Assembly: GCF_019492185.1 (NCBI RefSeq)
Contig: NZ_JAICCF010000001.1
Coordinates: 1,736,001-1,800,000 of the forward strand
Source: Chitinophaga rhizophila
GTDB lineage: Bacteria; Bacteroidota; Bacteroidia; Chitinophagales; Chitinophagaceae
Length of the DNA stretch: 64,000 nucleotides
Reading direction: 5' to 3'
A model generated the notes under the pieces. That model was not told where the DNA came from. It saw only the letters and a list, made by a program, of their open reading frames with translations, and searched no databases. The position numbers and the translations under genes were made by a program. Shown piece after piece: positions 28,149 through 38,012 of the stretch (within the stretch, counting starts at the first letter, position 1; every line of letters starts with the position of its first letter).

Positions 28149-31019
28149 ATGAATCTTTTTGATATACAACAGAATGAATTTGTTGGCCGTCACATAGGGC
28201 CAAATGAAGCTGAGACTAAAAAAATGCTGGATACCATTGGCGTATCCTCCCTGGAAGAGCTGGTAAGCAAAACTGTTCCTGGAGCTATCCGTATGCAGCA
28301 ACCGCTGGCGGTACCTCCTGCGATGAGCGAAAGTGATTACCTGCGCCATCTGAAGGAAGTATCTCTGAAGAATCATGTATTCCGAAACTACATCGGGCAG
28401 GGTTATTACGATACGATCACGCCAAGTGTGATTTTACGTAATGTGTTTGAAAACCCGGGATGGTACACCCAATACACTCCGTATCAGGCTGAGATTGCGC
28501 AGGGCCGTCTGGAAAGCTTACTGAATTTCCAGACTATGGTTAGCGACATGACCGGTTTGCCAATCGCTAATGCTTCCCTGCTGGACGAAGCAAGTGCGGC
28601 TGCTGAAGCTATGGCAATGTTCTTCAGCGCGCTGAACAAAGATCACGACAAACTGACCCGTCCGAAATTCTTTGTTGATGCAAACACTTTCCCGCAGACA
28701 ACTGACGTAATATACACCCGTGCTACTCCACTGAACATCGAAGTAGTAGTGGGTAATTATCATACCGCAGAAATCGACGAAACTTACTTCGGAGCACTGA
28801 TTCAGTATCCAAACAGTGTAGGTAGCGTTGAAGATTACCGCAACTTTATAGAGAAAGTTCATGCTGCCGGCGCTTATGTTGCTATGGCTACAGATCTGCT
28901 GGCCCTGACATTACTGACTACTCCGGGTGAACTGGGTGCTGATGCAGCATTAGGTTCTGCGCAACGTTTCGGTGTGCCATTGGGTTTTGGTGGTCCGCAC
29001 GCAGCTTTCTTTGCCGTAAAAGATGACTTTAAACGTAGCATTCCGGGCCGTATCATTGGTGTGAGCATCGATGCACAAGGTAACCGCGCATTACGTATGG
29101 CGCTGCAAACACGCGAGCAGCATATCAAACGTGAGAAAGCTACTTCCAATATCTGTACTGCACAGGCACTGCTGGCTAATATGGCCGCCATGTATGCAGT
29201 ATATCATGGTCCTAAAGGACTGAAAAACATTGCTACCCGCGTTGCCATCCTGACAAATGCACTGGCTCAGAAGCTGAGAGCAAAAGGTCTTGAACTGGGT
29301 GCTTCTTTCTTCTTCGATACCATTGAAGTACGTGTTAGCAACAGCGCTGCTATCAAGAATAAAGCGGAAGCAATAGGTATTAACTTCTTCTATCCTGAAG
29401 CTGGTCGCGTTATCATCTCTCTCGATGAAACCGTAACTATCCAGGATGTAAATGATATTCTCGGCATCTTTGAAGCAGAAACTATCTCCAGTAACAGTCC
29501 GGAACTGAAAACTACCAGTGTCCCTGCGGGTCTGGAAAGAACTTCGGCTTACCTGCTGCATCCGGTGTTTAACACCCATCACAGCGAGTCTGAGATGATG
29601 CGTTATATGAAGTTGCTGGAAAATAAAGATCTTTCTCTGAACACTTCCATGATCTCTCTGGGTAGCTGTACCATGAAACTCAATGCAGCTACTGAGATGA
29701 TTCCGCTAAGCTGGAGCCACTGGAGCAAGATGCACCCGTTTGCACCTAAATCGCAGACAGGCGGTTATCAGCAAATCGTTGATGAACTGGGAGATTACCT
29801 GTGTAAAGTAACCGCATTCGATGCATGCAGTCTGCAACCTAACAGTGGTGCGCAGGGTGAATATGCAGGTCTGCTGGTGATCAAAGCATACCATGAAAGC
29901 AGAGGAGAAGGTCACCGTAACGTGATGCTGATTCCTATCTCTGCACATGGTACCAACCCGGCTTCTGCTGTAATGGCTGGCTTTAAGGTAGTAGTAGTGA
30001 AAGCGTTGGAAAATGGTTACATCGATGTAGCTGACCTGAAAGCGAAAGCTGCGCAGCATGCTGCTAACCTGGCAGGTATCATGATCACTTATCCTTCTAC
30101 TTACGGTGTGTACGAAGAAAGCGTAAAAGACATCTGTAATACTGTTCACGAATTTGGCGGACAGGTGTACATGGATGGTGCTAATATGAATGCACAGGTA
30201 GGTCTGACTGCTCCTGGTCTGATCGGTGCAGACGTTTGTCACCTGAACCTGCACAAAACCTTTGCTATTCCTCACGGTGGTGGTGGTCCTGGCATGGGCC
30301 CGATCTGTGTAGCTAAACACCTGGCTCCATTCCTGCCTGGTCACGTTAGTCTGGATACAAAAGCACAGGCAAATGCTGTATCTGCAGCGCCATATGGTTC
30401 TGCTTCTATCCTGCTTATCTCTTATGCATATATCCGCCTGCTGGGCTTTGATGGTCTGAAAAAGGCCTCTCAGTTTGCTATCCTGAACGCTAACTATATG
30501 AAAGCGCGTCTGGAAAAAGCATACGATATCCTGTATAACGGTGTGAATGGTACCTGTGCACACGAGTTCATCGTTGATCTGCGTCCGTTCAAAGCGTCAG
30601 CTGCTATTGAAGCAGAAGATGTGGCAAAACGTTTGATGGACTACGGTTTCCACGCTCCAACCCTGAGCTTCCCGGTACCAGGTACCATCATGATTGAGCC
30701 TACAGAAAGTGAAGATAAAGATGAACTGGATCGTTTCTGCGACGCTATGCTTTCTATCCGTGAAGAGATTGCAGCAGTAGAAACTGGCGTTGCTGATAAA
30801 CTGAATAACGTACTGAAACATGCTCCGCATACACAGTTTGTTATTACTGCGGATGACTGGACACGTCCATACACCCGTCAGCAGGCAGCTTATCCACTGG
30901 ATTACGTGAAGCTGAACAAATTCTGGCCATCTATCAGCCGTGTGAACAACACGCATGGCGATCGTAACCTGATCTGTACCTGCGAGCCTGTTAGCGCATA
31001 CGCAGAAGCAGAAGCTTAA
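28149..31019 (+). CDS. gcvP: Glycine dehydrogenase (decarboxylating), glycine cleavage P protein
   Basis: 956 residues, a single-chain P protein. Uses PLP to decarboxylate glycine and pass the aminomethyl group to lipoyl H protein. The N-terminus [18 protein letters not shown] is canonical. The PLP lysine is K703 in [21 protein letters not shown], and the glycine-rich loop follows directly. The start is ATG 28149, placed 32 bases after a perfect promoter -7 box. The T and H proteins are not in the window; lipA, needed to lipoylate H protein, is at 8982. A strong terminator follows. Confidence 0.97.
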   Translation: MNLFDIQQNEFVGRHIGPNEAETKKMLDTIGVSSLEELVSKTVPGAIRMQQPLAVPPAMSESDYLRHLKEVSLKNHVFRNYIGQGYYDTITPSVILRNVFENPGWYTQYTPYQAEIAQGRLESLLNFQTMVSDMTGLPIANASLLDEASAAAEAMAMFFSALNKDHDKLTRPKFFVDANTFPQTTDVIYTRATPLNIEVVVGNYHTAEIDETYFGALIQYPNSVGSVEDYRNFIEKVHAAGAYVAMATDLLALTLLTTPGELGADAALGSAQRFGVPLGFGGPHAAFFAVKDDFKRSIPGRIIGVSIDAQGNRALRMALQTREQHIKREKATSNICTAQALLANMAAMYAVYHGPKGLKNIATRVAILTNALAQKLRAKGLELGASFFFDTIEVRVSNSAAIKNKAEAIGINFFYPEAGRVIISLDETVTIQDVNDILGIFEAETISSNSPELKTTSVPAGLERTSAYLLHPVFNTHHSESEMMRYMKLLENKDLSLNTSMISLGSCTMKLNAATEMIPLSWSHWSKMHPFAPKSQTGGYQQIVDELGDYLCKVTAFDACSLQPNSGAQGEYAGLLVIKAYHESRGEGHRNVMLIPISAHGTNPASAVMAGFKVVVVKALENGYIDVADLKAKAAQHAANLAGIMITYPSTYGVYEESVKDICNTVHEFGGQVYMDGANMNAQVGLTAPGLIGADVCHLNLHKTFAIPHGGGGPGMGPICVAKHLAPFLPGHVSLDTKAQANAVSAAPYGSASILLISYAYIRLLGFDGLKKASQFAILNANYMKARLEKAYDILYNGVNGTCAHEFIVDLRPFKASAAIEAEDVAKRLMDYGFHAPTLSFPVPGTIMIEPTESEDKDELDRFCDAMLSIREEIAAVETGVADKLNNVLKHAPHTQFVITADDWTRPYTRQQAAYPLDYVKLNKFWPSISRVNNTHGDRNLICTCEPVSAYAEAEA

Positions 31020-31075
31020 TTGTGATTTCTGAGCACTGAAAATAAAGTCCTGGAGTCAAGACAGGCAGAAAATAT

Positions 31076-31110
31076 AAGCGGCGGTATCGAAAGATATCGC
31101 CGCTTTTTTA
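31076..31110 (+). terminator. Intrinsic terminator after gcvP
   Basis: A 13-bp stem with one wobble (31076-31088 with 31093-31105), GAAA tetraloop, then a T-run. It lies 56 bases after the gcvP stop. Confidence 0.92.
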
Positions 31111-31160
31111 ATGCGCTGTTTCTTACGGTACCAGCCAATGAACACCCGCCGGTTTGATGA

Positions 31161-31216
31161 TCATGATCTTACGTTGATCCTACGTTCAAAGACGTAGGAT
31201 CAACGTAAGATCATGA
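31161..31216. repeat. Perfect 25-bp inverted repeat with 6-base loop
   Basis: Arms at 31161-31185 and 31192-31216 are fully complementary; loop TCAAAG. Each arm is itself built of two near-identical 11-mers, GATCTTACGTT and GATCCTACGTT, so the element holds four copies of GATCyTACGTT, two per strand orientation. There is no T-run and it stands 50 bases past the gcvP terminator, so it is not a normal terminator. See findings. Confidence 0.9.
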
Positions 31217-31799
31217 CAATTTCTCTCGTTTGCACGATCCTGAAAAAGGTTGACATTTCCAATGTCCACAATTGGCCAGATGCATGCACTCGATGAAGTA
31301 TAGCGCTTTCAGGATTACTTTGTCAGCTTCACGGCAATTAGCGTAAATACCCGTAATAACTTCAACCGTAACGGCGCCATCCTGGTCCGGTATGCCCTGC
31401 AAGAGAGCCGTTTTCAGAGACACAATAACTATATGAATATAAATACGTTATATGAAAAGGCAGCGTCCTGTGGACACGTTTTGGCGTCCTATGGACATTG
31501 GCCGAAAAAGCCTTCAACTTTGCCCTAATATTGTTTCAGTTCTTTGAAATTGAATGTTCGGATTTGCATGTAATAAGTCACGGCTATAGCTTGTGACTAA
31601 TTGATACAATAGTGTAGCTACAGGGATTTCTGCGCTTCGGCATGGAAGCTGGGAAAAGGTTACGGATGAGGAAAAATTCTTTACTGACAACCAGTTTGTT
31701 AAGTTCTGCTGATACAAATTTCTCTCTGTTTGCCACGCTATCATGATCAATTCAGTAATTTTTTATATATATTACATAGTAAGAAAAACCACTATACTT
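31217..31799. other. Gene-poor stretch after gcvP
   Basis: No gene is convincing here. Two short minus-strand open frames (31211-31423, 70 codons, Cys-rich; 31514-31750, 78 codons) lack family features, and the first begins at GTG. A pair of palindromes (31463-31498) and a CAACTTTG box (31512-31519) look like the front of a plus-strand promoter whose gene has decayed. It may be a gene graveyard. Confidence 0.5.
31463..31498. promoter_or_regulatory. Tandem palindromic operator-like sites
   Basis: Two 15-base copies, GCGTCCTGTGGACAC (31463-31477) and GCGTCCTATGGACAT (31484-31498), start 21 bases apart, two helical turns. Each contains an inverted repeat GTCC-N3-GGAC. Such spacing is typical of a dimeric repressor binding twice on one DNA face. 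Confidence 0.6.
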
Positions 31800-32318
31800 A
31801 TGCAGGAATACTCTTTCATGACCATCGAGGAGATTTTCCTCCTTCAAGATGCGCTGAAAAAGAACAAAAAGCAGATTTACAAATTCATATCGTTTGGTCT
31901 GCTACTGGTAATCATCGTTGCTTTTGTACCTCATTATTTTCTGAGCAGGCGTCTCAGCGAAGAAGAGATCAATGACTCACTGTTCTCTTACAGAAATACC
32001 TGGTTCTGGATATGGCTTTCTTCATTTGTGGTTGCACTGATTTTTGCGTTGATTAAAGTAACAGATGTACGTTACTTTACGATCAAAAAAGATCTGACCA
32101 AGCTGGAAAAAGGACAAATACAGGTACCATTGGAAATGGTGTACCAGGGTAACAATGAAGAGCAGACCAGCTTTATTGTAAAACAGGAAGGTGTGAAGAA
32201 AAGCAAGCGACTGTTTTACTGGATGCGCGGCCGGATGGACGAGTTCAAAGCGGGTCAGGATGTCGAGATTATATACGGGCGTTATTCCCGCGTTATTCTC
32301 TCCATCAACCGGCTGTAA
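31800..32318 (+). CDS. Small two-helix membrane protein of unknown function
   Basis: 172 residues if the ATG at 31800 is used (MQEYSFMTIEEIFLL); the ATG at 31818 gives 166 residues and is equally plausible. Two membrane helices are visible near residues 32-50 (FISFGLLLVIIVAFVPHYF) and 73-92 (FWIWLSSFVVALIFALIKV), followed by a soluble C-terminal domain of about 80 residues with beta-type segments (YFTIKKDLTKLEKGQIQVPLE and VEIIYGRYSRVILSINRL). I do not recognise the family. A terminator follows. Confidence 0.7.
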   Translation: MQEYSFMTIEEIFLLQDALKKNKKQIYKFISFGLLLVIIVAFVPHYFLSRRLSEEEINDSLFSYRNTWFWIWLSSFVVALIFALIKVTDVRYFTIKKDLTKLEKGQIQVPLEMVYQGNNEEQTSFIVKQEGVKKSKRLFYWMRGRMDEFKAGQDVEIIYGRYSRVILSINRL

Positions 32319-32378
32319 ACTTATTACTATTAACCATATCTACTGCCTGTAGCAACTTATCATCTCATTTATAACCAT

Positions 32379-32411
32379 GGGTCAACCGTTATCAGGTTGG
32401 CCCCTTTTTTT
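32379..32411 (+). terminator. Intrinsic terminator after the two-helix protein gene
   Basis: A 9-bp stem with one wobble (32379-32387 with 32395-32403), loop GTTATCA, then eight T. It overlaps a possible upstream ATG of the next gene and so argues against using that start. Confidence 0.85.
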
Positions 32412-32448
32412 TATATTTGATAATCACCTTACAGAGATACAACATATC

Positions 32449-32799
32449 ATGAATATTGAGCAATTCAGGGAATATTGTCTGGCGCTGCCTGCCGTGACAG
32501 AAGAGTTTCCTTTTGGAGAAGAGACACTGGTTTACAAGGTTAAGGGGAAAATGTTTGCACTGACCCAACTGGATAATTTTGAAAGCGTTAACCTGAAATG
32601 TGACCCTGAAATTGCGGTCGAACTTCGTGAGCGTTATGAAGGCGTTACGCCAGGTTATCATATGAACAAGAAGCATTGGAATACAGTGGACGTTCATTCC
32701 AACATCCCGGGCCGGCTGATCTATCAATGGATCAGAGACTCATATGATCTTGTGGTGAAGTCGCTGCCGAAGAAAGACAGGGAAAGTCTGTTATCTTAA
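32449..32799 (+). CDS. MmcQ/YjbR family protein
   Basis: 116 residues, from the ATG at 32449. Shows the compact YjbR/CyaY-like fold signature: LALPAVTEEFPFGEETLVYKVKGKMFALT, then VNLKCDPEIAVELRERYEGVTPGYHMNKKHWNTV. The family is a DNA-binding-like fold with no clear function. The frame is open further upstream, but an ATG at 32377 lies inside the previous terminator hairpin. Confidence 0.9.
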   Translation: MNIEQFREYCLALPAVTEEFPFGEETLVYKVKGKMFALTQLDNFESVNLKCDPEIAVELRERYEGVTPGYHMNKKHWNTVDVHSNIPGRLIYQWIRDSYDLVVKSLPKKDRESLLS

Positions 32800-32822
32800 A
32801 TTTCTAAACCGTTAAATAGCTT

Positions 32823-34718
32823 ATGAGAAAACTGTTAATGCTGTTTGCAGCAGCACTGATCCTGCATAGTTCCTGTGTGCATGCACTTAATCAGGACTCA
32901 CTGTGGGTACGTGAAAACTACATTAAAAAGGAGGTTTATATTCCCATGCGGGATGGCGTAAAGCTGTTTACCTCGATCTATATGCCGAAGGACAAATCGG
33001 AGAAACACCCCATTCTCATGTCCCGCACTCCTTACTCCTGCGCCCCATATGGAGAAGACAATTTTCTTCCTTTCTGGCGCAGTCACTTTAAGAAGTACCT
33101 CGATGAAGGCTACATTATTGTGATGCAGGATGTGAGAGGCCGCTGGATGAGTGAGGGAAACTTTGTTGATGTACGCCCGTTCCAGCCGGAAAAAAAGGGT
33201 AAAAAAGACATTGACGAAGCCAGTGATACATATGATGCGATTGACTGGCTGGTAAAAAACCTGGAAAGTAATAATGGCAATGTAGGGATCATGGGTATAT
33301 CTTACCCTGGGTTTTACTCTACTATGGCAGCATTAAGCGGTCATCCGGCATTAAAGGCTGTAAGTCCGCAGGCACCGGTTACTGACTGGTTTATCGGAGA
33401 TGATTTCCACCATAATGGTGCATTTTTTATCACAGATGCCTTCGCTTTTTACACCAGTTTTGGTAAGCCGAGACCTAAGCCGACTACGGTTGGCCCTACC
33501 GGTTTTGACTTCAAAAATATGGATAACTATGACTTTTACCTGCGCACAGGAGCCGTAAAAAACTTTACTAAGCTGATGGGTGATAGCATTGCCTTCTGGA
33601 AAGACCTGGTGGCGCATCCAAACCTGGACAACTGGTGGAAGGCGCGCAACGTAAGGCAGTTTCTTACAGATGTAAAACCTGCAACGCTGGTTGTAGGCGG
33701 CTTGTTTGATGCGGAAGATTGTTTCGGTGCGTGGAATACTTACAAGGCCATTGAAAAACAGAGCGCCAGGACCAACAACCGTATTGTAATGGGCCCATGG
33801 TATCACGGGCAATGGTCTTCGATTGTTAATGACGGCTCATCACTGGGTAATGTACGTTTTGAGAGTGCTACTTCTACCTGGTACCAGGACAATATTGAAG
33901 TACCATTTTTCAATTATCATCTTAAAGGGAAAGGCGCTGACAGCATAGCAGAGGCTACTATCTTCTTTACAGGAGAAAACAAGTGGCGCAAGCTGCCGAC
34001 ATGGCCGCTGGCTGGTGTTCAGACTCAACCTATTTATCTGCAGGCCAATGGAAAGCTGAATTTCAGTAAACCGCAGGCTGCATCCAGTTTCACCGGGTAT
34101 GTGAGCGACCCTTCCAAACCGGTACCTTATACAGAAGATGTACATTTCAACCGGACGATCACTTATATGACAGATGATCAGCGTTTTGCTTCCAGGCGGC
34201 CGGATGTAGCTGTATTTGAGACAGATGTGCTGACAGAAGATGTTACAGTGGCCGGTCCGCTGGTAGCGAAACTGATAGCGAGCACCAGTGGTACGGATGC
34301 TGACTTTGTGGTGAAGCTGATCGATGTTTTCCCTAATGACTTCAAATACCAGCAGGACGCGCCAAGCGACCATCGTAGGGTGCCTTCTGCCACTTATCCG
34401 ATGGGAGGATACCAGATGCTGGTAAGAGGCGAGATCATGCGTGGAAAGTATCGTGGCAGTTTTGAAAAGCCAGTGCCATTTACGCCAGATATGCCGACAG
34501 CTGTTAACTTCAGTATACCGGATGTAGCGCATACATTCAAAAAGGGGCATAAAATCATGGTACAGGTACAAAGTAGCTGGTTTCCACTGGTAGACAGGAA
34601 TCCGCAGGTATTTACAGATATTTATACCTGCGATGACAAGGATTTCCGCAAAGCAGATATCAGAATTTATCATGATGCACAGCACCCATCGCACATAGAG
34701 TTGCCGGTAATCAAATAG
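32823..34718 (+). CDS. Exported CocE/NonD-type hydrolase (alpha-amino acid ester hydrolase-like)
   Basis: 631 residues with a signal peptide (MRKLLMLFAAALILHSS, ending near VHA). Alpha/beta hydrolase of the S15/CocE group: nucleophile S160 in MGISYPG, Asp296 in GGLFDAEDC, His328 in GPWYHGQW. The C-terminal jelly-roll domain (X-Pro dipeptidyl-peptidase C-terminal type) follows from about residue 400. The opening YIPMRDGVKLFTSIYMPKD and the FDAED loop resemble glutaryl-7-ACA acylase and amino acid ester hydrolases that work on beta-lactam side chains. Actual substrate unknown; probably a periplasmic or secreted ester or amide hydrolase. Confidence 0.9.
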   Translation: MRKLLMLFAAALILHSSCVHALNQDSLWVRENYIKKEVYIPMRDGVKLFTSIYMPKDKSEKHPILMSRTPYSCAPYGEDNFLPFWRSHFKKYLDEGYIIVMQDVRGRWMSEGNFVDVRPFQPEKKGKKDIDEASDTYDAIDWLVKNLESNNGNVGIMGISYPGFYSTMAALSGHPALKAVSPQAPVTDWFIGDDFHHNGAFFITDAFAFYTSFGKPRPKPTTVGPTGFDFKNMDNYDFYLRTGAVKNFTKLMGDSIAFWKDLVAHPNLDNWWKARNVRQFLTDVKPATLVVGGLFDAEDCFGAWNTYKAIEKQSARTNNRIVMGPWYHGQWSSIVNDGSSLGNVRFESATSTWYQDNIEVPFFNYHLKGKGADSIAEATIFFTGENKWRKLPTWPLAGVQTQPIYLQANGKLNFSKPQAASSFTGYVSDPSKPVPYTEDVHFNRTITYMTDDQRFASRRPDVAVFETDVLTEDVTVAGPLVAKLIASTSGTDADFVVKLIDVFPNDFKYQQDAPSDHRRVPSATYPMGGYQMLVRGEIMRGKYRGSFEKPVPFTPDMPTAVNFSIPDVAHTFKKGHKIMVQVQSSWFPLVDRNPQVFTDIYTCDDKDFRKADIRIYHDAQHPSHIELPVIK

Positions 34719-34788
34719 TTACTAACTTGCAGGGCATTCCGGTAGGGATAATCTGCCGGTTATCTGAACAAGTTCAATAAACCATTTT

Positions 34789-35511
34789 ATGATCAGAAAA
34801 GCCCTATTACTTGGAGTTTTAGGCGTGGCAACCCTTCCAGGTTACGCGCAAAAGAAAAAAAAGTCTAAAAAAGACAAAGAAGCTCCGGTAGCTGTTGCGC
34901 CGGCACCATTATTACAGACCAAACTGGATACGATCAGTTATGCGATTGGCCTGGAATTTGGCAGTATGCTGAAAACGCAGGGACTTGACAGTGTGAAAAC
35001 TGCAGCATTAACCCAGGCGTTACAGGATGCCCTTAATAACGGCACACCTTTAATAACTAAAGAACAAGGCAATATGAGTGTAAGCGAATATTTACAACAG
35101 TTAAAAGCTGAAAAGATGCAGAAAAACAAAGTAGCCGGCGAGCAGTTCCTTGCTGAAAATAAGACTAAACCAGGCATCGTAACGTTGCCAAGTGGTTTAC
35201 AGTACCAGATCATTACTGAAGGTACCGGTCCTAAACCAACGCTGAACAGTAAGGTGAAAACTCACTACCACGGTACCCTGATTGACGGTACTGTATTTGA
35301 TAGTTCAGTAGAAAGAGGTCAGCCGATCTCCTTCCCTGTTAGCGGTGTTATCAAAGGTTGGACAGAAGCATTACAGTTGATGCCGGTAGGTTCTAAATGG
35401 AAACTGTTCATTCCTTCTGATCTGGCTTACGGTGAGCGCCAGGCAGGCCCGAAAATCGGACCAAACAGCGCCTTGGTGTTTGAAGTAGAACTGATTGCAA
35501 TTGAAAACTAA
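34789..35511 (+). CDS. FKBP-type peptidyl-prolyl isomerase, exported
   Basis: 240 residues. A signal peptide (RKALLLGVLGVATLPGYAQ) is followed by a Lys-rich stretch, an N-terminal dimerisation-type helical region (residues 45-120, SYAIGLEFGSMLKTQGLDS) as in FkpA/Mip, and an FKBP domain (about 135-240) with YHGTLIDGTVFDSS, GVIKGWTEALQLMPVGSKWKLFIP and the end NSALVFEVELIAIE. It would catalyse proline isomerisation and chaperone exported proteins. Its terminator is shared with aroC. Confidence 0.94.
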   Translation: MIRKALLLGVLGVATLPGYAQKKKKSKKDKEAPVAVAPAPLLQTKLDTISYAIGLEFGSMLKTQGLDSVKTAALTQALQDALNNGTPLITKEQGNMSVSEYLQQLKAEKMQKNKVAGEQFLAENKTKPGIVTLPSGLQYQIITEGTGPKPTLNSKVKTHYHGTLIDGTVFDSSVERGQPISFPVSGVIKGWTEALQLMPVGSKWKLFIPSDLAYGERQAGPKIGPNSALVFEVELIAIEN

Positions 35512-35600
35512 GTTCAAACAGTCAGGGATATAAAATCGGCATAAAGCATACAGCTGTTCAGTTAATGATAGGTTGTGAATGCTGATTTCTTTCCGGATGT

Positions 35601-35645
35601 AAATAATAAACGGGCGCTTCAAGATGAAGCGCCCGTTTATTATTT
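35601..35645. terminator. Bidirectional terminator, 20-bp perfect stem
   Basis: Arms 35601-35620 and 35626-35645, loop AAGAT, a GC-rich core with AT-rich outer ends on both sides. It ends the FKBP gene (plus) and the whole aromatic operon (minus). Confidence 0.95.
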
Positions 35646-35661
35646 AGTATGCTGATGCTTA

Positions 35662-36657
35662 TTATCTCCAGATTCTTTTAGCCTGATGTTCCAGCAGCAT
35701 AAAGTCTGCCAGTGCCATAGCTGTCACTGCTTCCAGTACAACAGGTACGCGTAACGCGATACAGAGATCGTGACGGCCTTTTACACTGAAGTTTTCTACT
35801 TCACCACTTTTGATGTTCAGTGTATGTTGTTCTTTGGGCGTGCTGGAGGTAGGTTTTACAGCTACACGGAATACAAGCGGATTGCCGTTGGTAATACCGC
35901 CTACTACACCACCAGCGTGATTGGTAGCCGTTTTACCGGTTGCATCAAGAATAGCGTCGTTATGTTCAACACCTTTCATCCGGGCAGCGGCGAAACCTGC
36001 GCCAAACTCTATACCCTTGATAGCAGGTATGGAGAAGACAGCATGTGCAATCGTTGATTCGATAGAATCAAAGAATGGCTCACCCAATCCGACTGGCAGT
36101 CCGTCAACTACACATTCAACGATACCGCCTACAGAGTCTTTCGCTGCAATTGCAGCTTCAAGGCCTTTTTCGGCATCAGGTAAGCCGGCTACTTCTTTCA
36201 GGGTAGCCTTTACAGAAATACCAGTGCCCAGGATCTTTTTGGCGATAACACCGGCAGCAACCAGATTAAGGGTGAGACGGCCACTGAAATGGCCACCACC
36301 ACGGTAATCTTCATAGCCGCCGAATTTATGTGTAGCTACAAAGTCCGCATGACCGGGGCGGGGAAACTCACGGAGCTTCTCATAATCGGTACTGCGGGTA
36401 TTATTATTTTCAAATAATATGGTGATAGGAGCGCCGGTAGTATGATCGTTGAATACACCGGATTTGATGAAAGGCAGGTCCTCTTCCTTACGGGGAGTAG
36501 TGCCTTTTGCACCGGCTTTACGTCTTTCCAGGTCAGGCAGGAAGTCTTCCTGAGTAAGTGGAATACCGGCAGGAATGCCGTCAATATTCACACCTACGCT
36601 GGCACCATGCGATTCGCCAAATACATTCACCCGGAATAATCTACCAAAGCTGTTCAT
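35662..36657 (-). CDS. aroC: Chorismate synthase
   Basis: 331 residues from ATG 36657 (a TTG seven codons earlier is rejected). Converts EPSP to chorismate using reduced FMN. Signatures visible: GESHG near residue 15, RxGHADF-like RPGHADFVATHKFGGYEDYRGGGHFSGRLT, and GIEFGAGFAAARMKG. It is about 30 residues shorter than E. coli AroC, as in other short forms, with no missing core motif. Last gene of the seven-gene aromatic operon, 62 bases after aroA. Confidence 0.97.
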   Translation of the reverse strand: MNSFGRLFRVNVFGESHGASVGVNIDGIPAGIPLTQEDFLPDLERRKAGAKGTTPRKEEDLPFIKSGVFNDHTTGAPITILFENNNTRSTDYEKLREFPRPGHADFVATHKFGGYEDYRGGGHFSGRLTLNLVAAGVIAKKILGTGISVKATLKEVAGLPDAEKGLEAAIAAKDSVGGIVECVVDGLPVGLGEPFFDSIESTIAHAVFSIPAIKGIEFGAGFAAARMKGVEHNDAILDATGKTATNHAGGVVGGITNGNPLVFRVAVKPTSSTPKEQHTLNIKSGEVENFSVKGRHDLCIALRVPVVLEAVTAMALADFMLLEHQAKRIWR

Positions 36658-36719
36658 GCTGTTTGAATATTTTTTCAATACTGGTCGTCAGTATAACACT
36701 GCCGCCCCGTATTTTGCTA

Positions 36720-38000
36720 TTAATGAGTGAGGCTTGCAGCGCCCTGCTGTTTTACAATACCGCCGATCTGCTGAAGATGATCATAAAATTCGGGATATGA
36801 TTTATTGATTGCTTCTGCATCCTCAATGACAACGGGAGCATCGGCAGTCAGCCCTGCTACAGCGCAAGCCATGGCAATGCGGTGGTCGTTGTGAGAGCTC
36901 ACTACAGCACCTTTGATACCTGTACCGCCATGTACCAGCATTTCATCACCATGCAGGTCAATGACGATGCCCATTTTACCAAATTCTTCCTGCAGTGTTT
37001 TACCACGATCGCTTTCTTTGTGCGCCAGTCTGTTTACACCAATGATTTTGGTAGTACCTTCACAATTAGCGGCGAGCGCCACCAATGGAGGGAACAGGTC
37101 AGGGCAGTCAGTAGCGTCAAAATCAAACGCCTGTAGTTTTTGCTTTTCCACGATTACAGTAAAGACGCCAGGCAACAAACCTGCACCGCATTTCTCCAAT
37201 GCTTCGAGGATGGCTTTATCGGATTGTGCAGACTGAGTATTGAGGTGATGCACTTCTGCTTTACCAGCTACAGCAGCAGCTACCAGCAGGAAAGCAGCGC
37301 CGCTCCAGTCGCCTTCCACTGTATACTCGCCTGCGTTATAAGACTGGCGTTTGCCAAAGTGGAATGTTTCAAAATGCTCTTCCTTTACCTGTACGCCAAA
37401 CTGCTCCATCAGCTGAAGCGTAAGTGCAATGTAAGGTTTGCTTTTTAGGTCTTTTACAGTGATAGTTACATTTTCTGCACTGGCCCCGTAAGCCATAAGC
37501 AGACCTGTCAGGAACTGTGAACTGAGAGAACCATCAATAGTAATATTTTTCGGCTGCAAGGGGCCCTGAATCTTCAATGGCAGTTTGCCTTCGCGGGTGG
37601 TGCATTTAACATCCAGCTGTGGCAGCACTTGTTCAAAGAAATCCATAGGACGGGTAGTAAGGCTACCATGCCCGTTGATGGTGATTGCTTTATCAGAAGT
37701 TGCTGCAATCGGCGTAAACATACGAATACCCAAACCGGATTCTCCGCAATTAATTTCATCTGCAACAGGTTGTACTCCTTTGCTGGTAATGGCGATGTGA
37801 TCTTCATTACGTTTAATCTCAGCACCCAGTTTACCGGCTACATCCAATGCTGCAAGGCAGTCATTACTAAGGCCGGGGTTACGGATGATGCTGGTCCCGT
37901 TGCTCAGCAGCGCAGCAGCAACGGCACGTTGCATAGCACTTTTGGAAGGATTGGCGGTCACTGTACCACTGATAGCGCCGGGCGATATTGTTACTTGCAT
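36720..38000 (-). CDS. aroA: 3-phosphoshikimate 1-carboxyvinyltransferase (EPSP synthase)
   Basis: 426 residues. Joins PEP to shikimate-3-phosphate. Lys-Ser start of the PEP site is in NPSKSAMQRAVAAALL; CGESGLGIRMFTPIAA, GDWSGAAFLL, and HKESDRGKTLQEEFGK with SSHNDHRIAMACAV near the C-terminus are all family signatures. The usual LPGSKS-like segment reads NPSKSA here and the GNAGTxxR segment reads GESGLGIR, a divergent class. This may matter for glyphosate sensitivity, but the sequence alone cannot decide it. It is 12 bases after aroB. Confidence 0.95.
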   Translation of the reverse strand: MQVTISPGAISGTVTANPSKSAMQRAVAAALLSNGTSIIRNPGLSNDCLAALDVAGKLGAEIKRNEDHIAITSKGVQPVADEINCGESGLGIRMFTPIAATSDKAITINGHGSLTTRPMDFFEQVLPQLDVKCTTREGKLPLKIQGPLQPKNITIDGSLSSQFLTGLLMAYGASAENVTITVKDLKSKPYIALTLQLMEQFGVQVKEEHFETFHFGKRQSYNAGEYTVEGDWSGAAFLLVAAAVAGKAEVHHLNTQSAQSDKAILEALEKCGAGLLPGVFTVIVEKQKLQAFDFDATDCPDLFPPLVALAANCEGTTKIIGVNRLAHKESDRGKTLQEEFGKMGIVIDLHGDEMLVHGGTGIKGAVVSSHNDHRIAMACAVAGLTADAPVVIEDAEAINKSYPEFYDHLQQIGGIVKQQGAASLTH

Positions 38001-38012
38001 AATTAGTTTGAT

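Noticed and set aside
29706..30563. A 285-codon minus-strand frame opposite gcvP
   Set aside because: Antisense shadow inside a highly conserved gene, rich in Thr, Cys, Val and Arg without pattern.
31211..31423. A 70-codon Cys-containing minus-strand frame near the 25-bp hairpin
   Set aside because: GTG start, stop inside the hairpin arm, no recognisable family. Could be a gene fragment, but not enough to call.
31514..31750. A 78-codon minus-strand frame
   Set aside because: No domain, signal or promoter; lies in the gene-poor stretch and overlaps the start of a plus-strand gene region.
33840..34694. A 284-codon minus-strand frame opposite the CocE-like gene
   Set aside because: Antisense to a gene whose catalytic triad is intact; no family features and no ribosome or promoter signals.
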